A stretch of DNA of 64,000 nt, from contig JAIXMR010000063.1 of NCBI GenBank assembly GCA_025677835.1, positions 1 to 64,000 of the forward strand, given 5' to 3'. Shown in pieces: positions 12,488-23,339 of this stretch. The notes below the pieces were generated by a model. It was not told where the DNA came from. It ran no database searches and saw only the letters and a program-made list of their open reading frames with translations. Numbering within the stretch: position 1 is the stretch's first letter; each line of letters opens with the position of its first letter. The translations under genes were made by a program, and so were the position numbers. The DNA comes from Sporodiniella umbellata (Eukaryota > Mucoromycota > Mucoromycetes > Mucorales > Rhizopodaceae).

Positions 12488-12889
12488 TTATTTTCTTTTG
12501 TCAATTAATTCTTCAATGGCTTTCAAGTCATCAGCACCCAATGCTGCACTGCCTTTTTCCCAGTCCACGACAATAGGACACTTGATAAGTGTTGGCTTGC
12601 TTATAACCAGGTTGAAGGCATCTTTTGCATTATCAACCACTTGACTAGCATCAGGTATTAACATGTCTTTCCATGCTGTGTTACTGTTCAAAAAGCTGGC
12701 GACTTGACCGAGCTGTGTGCTTGTAGGGGGCTGCTTGGATTCGTCCATCACGTCAATACGGTATCTTTCATCCCCTTCGTGATTTTTTTGTTTACTTTGG
12801 AGTAGGTTCAAGGCAGCTCTCGATTGACTTGATTTCGCGTTATGAAACAAAGTAATAATAGGTAGCGTACGAGGAGGTCTGAAGGACAT
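12488..12889 (-). CDS. Small thioredoxin-fold mitochondrial protein (Fmp46/DUF1687-like)
   Basis: Intronless 133-residue protein opening with FRPPRTLPIITLFHN, the first beta strand of the DUF1687 family, whose yeast member is Fmp46, a putative mitochondrial redox protein. A Ser-Ser follows the strand where a thioredoxin would have its CXXC, as is common for this family. The C-terminal part has PTLIKCPIVVDWEKG and a final helix, KAIEELIDKRK. The Arg/Pro start fits a short mitochondrial presequence. It is convergent with the kinase gene: its stop lies about 110 bp beyond the kinase stop, so the two terminators overlap in a short A/T-rich spacer. Function is inferred from the family only. Confidence 0.72.
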   Translation of the reverse strand: MSFRPPRTLPIITLFHNAKSSQSRAALNLLQSKQKNHEGDERYRIDVMDESKQPPTSTQLGQVASFLNSNTAWKDMLIPDASQVVDNAKDAFNLVISKPTLIKCPIVVDWEKGSAALGADDLKAIEELIDKRK

Positions 12890-15504
12890 TGTGTCTAAAG
12901 GTTGAAATACACGAAAATAATAAAATGAAAAGAAAAAAGAGCGTAAGAATATAAAATGCAGAAATTATGACATAAGTGTTTCTCTGAGATTGAATCTTTT
13001 AAAGCAGCCTTTTCTCTATCAGCAAAAGACATTCTTAACAATAGTCATTGGAATCACTGCCAAAAAATTTTTAGTAACACTTAACACGCACTTTCGGCAG
13101 AGATTTAGGAGCTTTTGCGTTTTCTTCAAAAAAAAAAAAACAAAAAAAAAATAAAAACTACCAATTCAATGACGGTAAATGGTCGCAAGGGTCTTACCTA
13201 CAGGTCTTTTAACCAGACTCTTTTATTTTTTGTGGGCAAAAAAAAAAAAAATGCAACCCTTGGGTCGAAAAATTCTAATCTGTGTTCGATTTGGCAAGAA
13301 TCATACCATGTCTTATTAATGATGATACTGAATAGTCTCTAATGCGATTTTGATGTACCATTACTTGTTAACCAAATGGCACGCTGAGAGTGAAATAAAG
13401 GGACTGATGTAAGCGGATGCATGAAGGAACTGGATTTCGCTAGTAGAAAGCGACGAGTATTCTGAAGGTCTGGCCAACTGATACTGACTTTGAAAAGAAA
13501 AACAAAGCGCACTTTAGCCTGAGGCTGTAATAAATTAGGTTATATGCATATGCTGATTATTATCTGCAGTATGGTTACTAATACTGTACATTTTGACGAT
13601 CGCTCTGCAGTTGATCATGCTTCGGATTTGTATTATTCACCCTATTCCATAAATAATTAATCAGACTCTATCATCTATTAAAGTTCTCCTTGTTTAGAAT
13701 TCCAGTAGACAAAATCTCATTTTGTTTCAACTACAGTTTTTGACTCAGTGAATAGAAACCTACTACGCCACAGACCGCTGTATCTCCGACTGGTTTATAC
13801 TAGCGTTTTCATCCGACTCCTTTTTTTGTTTGGTTGAAGATAGTCTATTGAGGAGCTACTAATAAAATTGATAAATGTATGCATAAAAAAACACTAGCAG
13901 AAGCGTTACTTCATCAAACTTTTTGTATGCACAATAAATATTTTATCTAATGAGCTTTGTTTTTGAAGCAGAATGTCATGCTGGGTAATAACTGCGTTTT
14001 GTTGATCATACCATACTTGCTATTATCTCGATACAACTTAAGCCTATAAAAAGCTTTAATCACAGCAGGTAATAGTACATCCTTGGAAGTGCGAAAATCG
14101 GGGTTTATTAAGAAATCTTTAACTTGCTAGACGGTCTGTCTAAAGCTTTATAAAACATACTTTCAATTCTATGCCACTGCAAAATATATTTCAGACCCTA
14201 GAGCTCTAATATTTGCAGCTTTGTCTTGATTTTACTTCATAGAGAGTGTACGCTAAGTCACTGATTATTTTTAATACGGAGCTATTGATCCATCTCCTAC
14301 TGTTGAATACCAGATTGCCCTAATATCTGACGTGGCATTTCTTTTATCAGTATAATAATGACGAAAGAAAACTGAAATCTTCTTCAGATATATTATGAGG
14401 GTCTTACCTTCGGGTTAGTCTCCAATAAATGGAGACTTTTCAAAAGTATATTGCAATAACTATTTAAAGTATGTACATAATCTATTGAGTCAGGCGTGTT
14501 CTGAAGCTTGTTCTACCAAAGAGACTTACCTCTATTTTTTTTTTTAGAATAGCTTTGCTTGACAATGTCTTTAAAAGCTTATACCACTCCCTGACTGTAT
14601 TCAGAACAGGAAAATGCTAAGGTTTTATAGATTGATTGTCCCTGCTACAGATCTATTGCCCATGACAAAACGAAATATTATCTATGTATTGCGAATGCCA
14701 ATTTATGTCTGATGTGCAGTAAATGTCTATATCTTCGCTCAACGAAATTAGGAGAGTGTCCTGATTTTTTTTTTTATTTCTGTACCTATCCCTTTTATAT
14801 CTTTAGCGTAAAAAACGATTTATACATGCTACAGCAAAGTCAAGAGAACAATTAAACTATATCAACAACTTTATTATATGTTGCATAGTCTTCATTCACC
14901 ACTTACTTAAACTTTGTTCTTTTTTTGAAACAAAGCCAAAGTATCATAGTGCAAACGCAGAAATTGACTTTCTACTAAAAAAAAATAAATTCGACCAATA
15001 AAAAGGTAATTATCGAAGTGAGTTTTAGTCGGAAGTCAAAACGGTTTAAACTCATAGCAAAGACAGAATTTGTAACAGAGCTTCTGTTTTACCAAATAAT
15101 TTCTCGAAACCAAGTGATCTAATAATTACTTTTTAGTTTAGCGAGAGCAGTATTCAAAACTGTGGATGAGAAAAATCGCGTTTGCGCTGACATAAAAGTG
15201 AGACATTGGTGTTTTATGTTATCTTTTGTAATCACCAAAAATGCTATGAGCTGTTGACTAACAATCAATTGTGTTGTATCTATGAAAGAAAATACAAAGT
15301 GACAAAAGCATACTTTTTCTTGTGCCTTGAATTAATTAAATTTAATGATCTAGGTACACCAGTTGCCTTTAATTATCGAATTGAAACACAAATAAACGGA
15401 CGGATTCTTAATTTTTAAAAGGTGCAACAAAGAAAAATTATCTTGGGATTTTTCTGTTCTACTCTATTTCAATTCAACAGCTTGTCATTCCTTTCAAAAT
15501 TCCC
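12890..15504. other. Gene-poor spacer
   Basis: About 2.6 kb with no gene that I can support. Short open frames here lack domains and are rich in homopolymer. The right end is the presumed promoter of the reductase-acyltransferase gene and holds one CGCGT at 15177-15181. Confidence 0.6.
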
Positions 15505-18500
15505 ATGAACGAATCAGATTACTATAGAGACAAAACTATTCTCATTACTGGAGCCACAGGGTTTGCTGGAAAAATGATTTTGTGGCAATTGCTCAACACA
15601 GCTGGCCAGGTGCTAGATAGAATTTATGTGTTGATTAGACCTAAAAGAATTCCTGGCGGTACGCCATCTCAACGACTTATAGACGAAATCATAAACAATA
15701 CAGTAAAGAAAACTGCAAGTATTTGTTGTCTTCTCTGCTAATGGAAAAAAAAAAAAAAAAAAAACACAACATTAGGCATTTAAGCAATTATTAGACAATG
15801 GTGCTTTTAAAAAAGAGAAGCTTATACCTATATCCTACGATTTGACATTATCTCAGCTTGGACTGTCTGCCGAAGAAAGCAAACGAATGAAAGACACCCA
15901 AATTGCTATTCACTGTGCTTCTACTTCAGAATATGAAAGTTCTTTAGAGTGGAACCTTGAAGTAAACATAATCGGATATCATCGTCACTTAACTTTACGT
16001 TTCGCTAGACCAATGTTTTAGGCACCATAAGATTAATGGACTATTTGAGAAAAGAGTGTGAAAATATGTGTAAGTAGACAAAACTTGAGACTACACATAA
16101 AAAGAAGGGAGAGAGAGATAGAAAGGGTGTTAATATATGAAATAGGCTCATTTGTGTACATGTCGCCTATTCATGTCTATCAGAACGTATTAGAGGAATA
16201 TGTAGCTATAAAAGAGCAGCTGTATGAACTTAATGGACTAGGTGAAGCCAAAGAGTTTTTACAGCAACTCCTTGGAGCTGACGAGAAAGGTAAGTGAGAA
16301 GAAGATTGTTTAACTCAATACAAAGCTGAAGATTAAATTCCAAATTTGGGCAAATTATAGAGCTACCTAACCTTGTCAAGCGCATACTACAAAATTATCC
16401 CACCTTACATCTTTTTACAAAAGCGCTTGTGGAACATTTGATAATTAAAAAGTCACATATCTCCTATTCTTTAGCTATATTTAGATGTGGTTACATAGGT
16501 CCTAGCGCTATTGAGCCGTCTCCAGGATGGGTAAGACAATGATATAAATATACATATATATGTAAAGTGATTAGACTCTGATCTGACTTTATGAAAGACA
16601 AGCAGCGTTTCTGGAATTTCTTCATGGCTTGCACTATACGGACAGTCAATTCCTGTCATTCAACCGGACCAAGGACAATGTACTGTCCGACTAACGCCTG
16701 TGGACCATGTGGCACAATACATTATCCAAACAATTCCTCATCTCTCTCAGACAGTCTATCACATTCCGTCTTTTGCCACTATAACTTGGTATCAGGCTTA
16801 TACAGCTATACAGGACTACTGGGGGCGAAATATAAACGCCATTACACCTGACCAGCGTTTGCCACCAGCCCACGTGTATTTTTCTACCAACAAAACACTT
16901 TCCAAGGCACGTTTTCTTATGCGTTATTACTTACGACCTAAAACAACATCCACCAAAAAGCTGGATATCGACCAAAGCAAGTGGATGGAGCTGGCCTCCA
17001 ACACACGTACGTACCTTGCCAAACACTATCAGCAGAACTGGAACTACGAGTCCAGCCTAGAGAAACCTGCTACGATGGACGTATATAGATACATGATCCA
17101 AAGCTGTTATGGCGTCAAAATTCATATCTTGCATGGTGGGAATTACATACGAACCCCGGCAATGGTAGAAGACGATTGCGCTCTATATTCCGTAGTTCAA
17201 CATAAAGCGATGCAATTCGATTTGGAGTTACATTATCCTTCTTTGATAGATGATCCATTGCCAAGTATAGTATACACAGAGGACGATATGAAACAACGGG
17301 TTCAACATATGTTGGATATCTCTTTGAATTCGCTTCATCGCCCCAGACAATCTCTGGAAGAAGAAAAGGTTTGGAAACCAGTTTGGATTGAGTATATGAA
17401 CGACACACTTGAAGACTGGTGTACAATTGTAGAGCAAGGAGATCTAAAAACTCGGTATGGTAGTAGATGGAAGTTGGATGGTGACATGGGAGAAAAAGCT
17501 AGGATTTCTGTGATAAATGACCCTCAAGTGGTTGAGGCAGTAAACCAAGTAAAAAAAAAAAACCAAAAATGCATAGAATTCCTATTTACCTGACTATCAT
17601 TAGGTTTCTAAACGCTCAGGAATGCCAGCTTCTAAAGTGGTAGATGAGGCTTTGAAGTCGCTTAATAGAATACAAGAAAGAACACAACTTCCATATGCTT
17701 GGTTTGCTGCTTCTTTTCTAGAGAAACTATTTAAAACAATGTTTAGTTGTATTCGAATCAATAAAGCAGAACTTTCAAAGGTAAGCATCAGATTTTTTTT
17801 TGTTTTTAACAAAGAAAAAAAGAGACAATGGACATTTTTTTCTTAAATGAAAATACATGCATTGAATAGATTCAAGAGACATTGAAAGAAAAGAAAAAGA
17901 TCATCTATGTGCCAGTATCTAGAACTGTATTGGACCCTGTAATTATATGGTTTCTAGCTATCCGCTATAACTTGCCTATTCCTGTACTTGTTTTAGATGA
18001 AGCATTAGCCATTATGGGACCATTTTCTGATATTCTAAGATTAGCAGGAGCAGTGTTTGTGAAACGCGACCCCAATACACGTTCCACCTTATCCACAGCT
18101 ATTACTACAACCTACCTTCAGCATCTTTTGAATGAACGTGGAGCACTTGTAATGGTACTGGAAAAACTGCGGTCACGCTCTGGCCTATTACAGAAACCTT
18201 ACGAGGATGAGCTCTTGAGGAACATGGGGCTGGATACTGTATTTATACCCATCAATCTAACTTACGAACAAATACCTGATCTTTGTCAGCTAGTCAAAAA
18301 CGACATCCATTATCCCAATAAATCCTCCACTCTTCATCGATCTAAGTCAAGTAGGATGTCTACCCCCACCAAACTGAGCCGACCTAGCGATAGTAGAGCG
18401 CAACGGGTTCGAAGTCGTAGTCTTGGGCACGGACAGATACATTTACTCAAGCCAGATGAGGAGATCGAAAACAGTCCGACTTTTAAACACCATATCGGAA

Positions 18501-19921
18501 AAGTGTTGGTCGGCTTTGGAGAAGCTATCTCTTACCCAGAAGGGAATGATGACCTTGGCGGCTTTGCTTTAAGGATTCAACGAGAGCAAAAGAATGCATT
18601 ATTTCTTAGCCCGCTCTCTTTGGTAGCTGCTATTTTGTTATTTAGTAGAATCCATGGCAATGTAATTGATTTAGACACAATGAAAAAACACCTGGAATAC
18701 TTGAACAGCTTTGTTAAGGCACAAGGAATATTTGTTGATTGGCAAGGTATAATTTCAGAGCAAGCCGAGAAAGGACCGGTTTACTTATATATTATGTAGA
18801 TTTTGAAAGCACAGAGAATATTGTTTTTTATAGTATTCGATTACTCGAAAGAGTCTCAAATATAGTCACAGTGGAAGAAAGAAACGCCAACACTTTGTTT
18901 CATGTCAGTATCCAGTCAGAGAATGTATTACATCTGGCTTACTATGCAAACCAGGTTAGTATATATATATATAGAAATCGATATAAGGGATGCTAATTTT
19001 AGGATACAATTAGCTACAAGAAGTTTTTGTTCTTGACTCGATTTTTGCTGTTGTATATCTTTCACTAGGTGAGAAGGCAAATGAAGAGCCTTTGTTCACT
19101 GAGCGATTTGAATTCTTGACCATTCTCTTCCAACCTTATTTCTCAGCTAGCTGGGATGTAGAAAAGGTATGCCAATGGGTGTTTTTTTTTGGTAAAAGGC
19201 TAACCTTGAGAGAAATATTAGGAGCTTGGTCGTCTTTTTATAAAGTACGATTCACTTGTAAAGGAAGAAAAGGATTTACAATTCAATCTGTTGGCTTCCT
19301 TTATCTATCCTACGATTGATTCATTATGGGTAACACTATGTGCACTTTCTGCTTTAGTTGACGATGTTAAGGCGCTACCTTATTCTCTGGTGCCTATGCT
19401 GACACAGTGGATTGGTATGCATTTGATCAGCGGTCGAAGAACGATTTACAGCGAAGTTTTATCTACGGAATACAGTCAGAATGCATTAAAATCGTTTTTT
19501 CAAGGAGGGTTGTTAATGACCAAGTCAACCAAGATGGTCTTATCGCCTGATGCCCAAATGTTAATACAAGCCTTAGGTCTATCGAATAACGAAGATCTGG
19601 TGGTGAAAGGGGAGAATGTAAGAAAAAAACTACTTTTTTAAAAAAAAAAAAAAATAGATGTTGACTGATTCTACCATTATTTTATAGCATAATATACGAG
19701 ATGTTTGTCGGAAAATTGAACAAGTAAGAGTCAAACAAGAAGAAGGTGGACCACCATCTACCTATGTCTTCGAAAAGTGCCAAAATCAAATCAAGAGCTT
19801 AATGAGAACCAAAGATACCTGTTTCTCAAAAAAGATGGGCGCCACTCTCTTAGATGGAAAAGAGGAAGCTATGATTCAGTTAGGCTACACTCTACTACAA
19901 AGCATGGGCTCACAGCGATAA
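15505..19921 (+). CDS. Fusion protein: fatty acyl-CoA reductase (FAR) plus glycerol-3-phosphate/DHAP acyltransferase (PlsB/GNPAT-like)
   Basis: A single gene of about 12 exons. Exon 1 (15505-15714) starts with a Rossmann motif, ILITGATGFAGK, typical of the FAR/male-sterility NAD-binding domain. Later exons give TNVLGTIRLMDYL, PTLHLFTKALVEH, then GYIGPSAIEPSPGW and VRLTPVDHVAQYI, all landmarks of FAR. A FAR_C-like part follows to about 17500. From about 17900 the acyltransferase begins: YVPVSRTVLDP, then LRLAGAVFVKRDP, VLEKLRSRSGLL and FIPINLTYEQIPD correspond to its blocks I-IV. A Ser/Arg-rich insert follows (about 18320-18440), then a C-terminal helical part to TAA at 19921. In animals FAR1 and GNPAT cooperate in peroxisomal ether-lipid synthesis, and a fused FAR-acyltransferase is known in Dictyostelium. 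Oddities: the reductase YxxxK tyrosine is His (16408-16410), the acyltransferase HxxxxD histidine is Ser, and the EGTRSR block reads EKLRSR. No C-terminal peroxisomal SKL is present (it ends GSQR). The first intron (15715-15775) appears to be GC-AG. Confidence 0.88.
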
Positions 19922-22061
19922 CACTTGTCTTTCATACACAATACTCTGTTAAGTTTTTTTAGTAGATCTACCTTGTAAATTTAGTGTATGGGCTCCTCTT
20001 TTTTTTTTTTTCAACAGAGAGCCAGTTTGTATAAACGGTCTCAAATGTATATACATATACATATAAATAGGCAATTTATTCATAATAAGCAAATTCAAGC
20101 GCTTTTTCTTTTTTGTCCTGACATAAAAAATTCATATAATGTTTTAATGTTTAAAGAAGAGTAACAAGAAGAAAGAAGAGATGTGTAAGCACGCTTTAAA
20201 GAACAAGAACGCGAAAGTCCTTTACATTAATGAAAAACGGAATTTAAATTCAGTGTTCAGCATAAAAAAAAAAGCAAGTGACAAATTAAGCCGCGTTCGC
20301 ATATCCAATTGATAGGGAAAAAAGACCTGTAGCCTATTTACTCTTATTGTTATTATTTTTGCAGCTTCCGGATCTTCGTTAATCCAATGAAAAAAAGTGT
20401 ATCACATTAATTGGCATTACAATAGACTACTGTATTCTTCACTTTAAGAAAATCATTAAAACGTATTAAATTGGTTGAAATCAACGCGTTGTATATGTAC
20501 GCATTTGTCGAGATTAAGAAGGCCGTCAGTAGCAAGAGTTAAACTGCCTCTTTTTTTTTGGGGTCTATTGACATGCCACTCTATTTGATTTTTTTTGAGA
20601 GAAAGGCTATTAAAATACAAACACAGAGCATTACGTTTTCCAATCAGCTCGTTAAAATTTTTTGGGTAACAAAGGCCCACACGGTATACGGTAGTGCGAG
20701 TATTCTAAAATTATAAAGCTATTAAATACAATGTAGTTTCTTAATATGCATCACATCTACTAGTGTTTTTGAGATGACTGAATAGAGTGTAACGAGAGCT
20801 GGAATGAATTTTGTACATAAATCGAAGGAAGATTTGTATATCTATATGTATTGTAAGTACAGTATATGAATTGAAAGTTCAAAGTATGGTGGGCAAACAC
20901 GCATGCATTTACTGTAAAAAACAACAGATGGACTGTATCGCTATTTAAATCCCTTTTGGTATTTAAGATGTCGGCGTACAAATTACATGTTTGTAATAAA
21001 TAAATCTAAGCAGATAAACTGATTGGTTCCTGTTGACAGGTACCTTTTATTTGAAAATGGTGTAAGACAAAAACGGCAGTTACTTTCCGAAAAATAGAAA
21101 AAAAAACAACACACACACACATACTCATTCACTCATATACACACACGCACGTATATACAATGTATATTATCAAAACGGGGCATTACTTGCAAGTTTCTAT
21201 TTTAACAAAGTATTTTAAAACATACATATATGTATAGATATGACGGAATTCCTATTAAATGCTCTGAATAAATGTAGCTTACCAAACATATACAAAAACA
21301 GGCGTTTTATTTGTTTAAATATAGCAAAAAAGAATATCTCATTTTCCTATGCGAAATGATTCTATTTGTTAAAAGAAATGCAAGCAAAAATAAAGTAAAT
21401 AGTGCATGAAAGTAATCACAGTTTAATAAAAACAACAACAAATAGCTAATGCCTTAAAGCTATATTTAGTCAAGTGCCCCAGTCTACGTAAAAATATAGT
21501 TTTTTAAGGTTCAAATATCAGATTAAGGAAATCTAGGCACTTTTTTGTATACAAAAAAAGCACTTAAAAACTATACTCTAGAATCTACTTATAGAGAGCA
21601 TACAAAAGACCTGTTTAAAAACAACAATTGCCCTTTTTTTTTTTGGTTTTTTTCTAAAAAAACCTTATGGTAGCATATTGTACGCCATATCACATGTGGA
21701 CATTTAAAGTATGGCAGGTGTCATTTTTTTTTTTTTTTTTGCCGGAGATCGTTCTTGCAGCCATGCAGTAACTTTTAGTGTTACTTTAATAATCAAAACC
21801 ACTATCCAATACATAAATTCGTTTGTTCATGCTGATTCAATGAATGTCCCACACACATAGGTTCTTTTTTTGGATTGTACACACAATGTATATTGGTTGT
21901 TTCTTTGAATGCAAGCAATTTCATCTAAAAGAAAAGGAGAAAAAAGAGCCATTGGCAGTTTTTATATATAAAAGAGCATATATTTTTTATAAGAGAGAAA
22001 GGGAGGGGTTTTTTCTTTTTTTTCTTTTTTTGAGGGTATAAGATACTGTATTACACGCAAG
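19922..22061. other. Intergenic spacer with short CA/TA-rich repeats
   Basis: About 2.1 kb with no supported gene. It contains an imperfect CA-rich stretch (about 21109-21160), alternating TA/CA stretches near 20045-20070 and T-runs at about 21634 and 21725-21740. It lies between the convergent 3' ends of the reductase-acyltransferase gene and the RRM/MLLE gene. Confidence 0.6.
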
Positions 22062-23339
22062 CTAGTTGACTTTATTGGCTATTGCGAATTTGAGTTGTTG
22101 TTGATCGTACATGAGATGCGCTAATTCTTCTAGAACGATAGAGTCTAGTAAACAGATGGTCACTCTGGGTGCTTGTTTGACACCTGTGGCCTATAACAAT
22201 AGAGCGATTAGCTTTCTTTTTGAGAAAAAAAATTGTTTGCTATTTTACCTTAACTAATGGAAAGAGCTTATCGCCTAACATCTGTTTTTGTTCATATAAA
22301 GAAAGATCTTTAAGAGACTTTAAAAAGTTCTCAATCTCCAGCTTTTTTGTGTCCAACTCCTTTTTATGGTCTGTAGCATCTGTGGGTGCAACGATTGGAA
22401 TGGCACGAGAATATTTAGGTGGTATTTGGATATTGGTTAATAATACAGGGTATTTCTTTTTCGTTTTTTGAATGATTGGTTCTTCATCCTTAAATAATTC
22501 AAGTGCCTCTTTTGCCCGTTTTATTTCTGCCTTGAGAAAAGTTTTGTTGAATAAACAAGTTGCCAGATCCTTTTTTTTTAGAGTAAGCAACATGTCGACA
22601 ATATCCTGCATAATTAAATCACTATTTCTTTCTTCCCCCATTTGACAGATAGCTTTGACAATGGCCTGACGCTTGATTCCGGCACTTGCTTGTGTCACAG
22701 CGGTGGTTGCCATCGATTCAGCCGACCCGCTTCGACGTAACACTTTAGGGGAATAAACGGGTATAAACAAACCATGGTTCGGTGATGATGAAGGTGATGT
22801 ATGTATCAGAGGGGCGGATGTTTGTCTTTTGAGCGATTGAGTGTTGTGATTAAACTTGTTGATTTTCTCAGGTACATGTTTATAGACCATATTGTCTTCA
22901 CGCATCCTTTTTTCGGGATATAACGATACCATCGGTTCTTCCTTGATTTTCTTGGGCTCATGGAAAGCTATCAGGATTGGTTTGCTGAGAATACGTTGGC
23001 CATTCATTTTTTCTTTAGCGACCACGGCATCTTCAATACACGAGAAACTTACAAACCCAAAACCTCTGGACTGGTTTGTCTGGGGATGTTTCATAACTCG
23101 GGCAGACACTATCTTACCGAACACTCGAAAATGAGTGTGGAGATCAATACTGTCTACTTCCAAGTCAAGGTTTTTAATATATAGATTTGTATAATCTACT
23201 GTCACAGATCTAAACTAAAAAAAAAACTCGTGTAAACAACAAGCCCTCTCTCTTCTTTATTAAAGTAACTATTTACTTGACGGTTTGTTTCCATAGGAAA
23301 ATGGTGCATATGGTTCATAGGTTGAATGGCAGTATACAT
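22062..23339 (-). CDS. Short PABP-like protein: one RRM plus a C-terminal MLLE (PABC) domain
   Basis: Three exons on the minus strand: 23277-23339 (ATG, 21 codons), 22249-23214 and 22062-22190, total 385 residues. All junctions keep frame. Exon 2 starts with an RRM: RNP2 is LYIKNL and RNP1 is RGFGFVSF, with the PABP-like IAFHEPKK after it. A long basic linker follows. The C-terminal part, LSLYEQKQMLGDKLFPLV, continued in exon 3 by LLDSIVLEELAHLM, is the MLLE peptide-binding domain of poly(A)-binding proteins, which recruits PAM2-containing partners. Ordinary cytoplasmic PABPs have four RRMs and about 600 residues, so this is a reduced relative, not the main PABP. A role in mRNA 3'-end or translation control is inferred. 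Confidence 0.85.
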
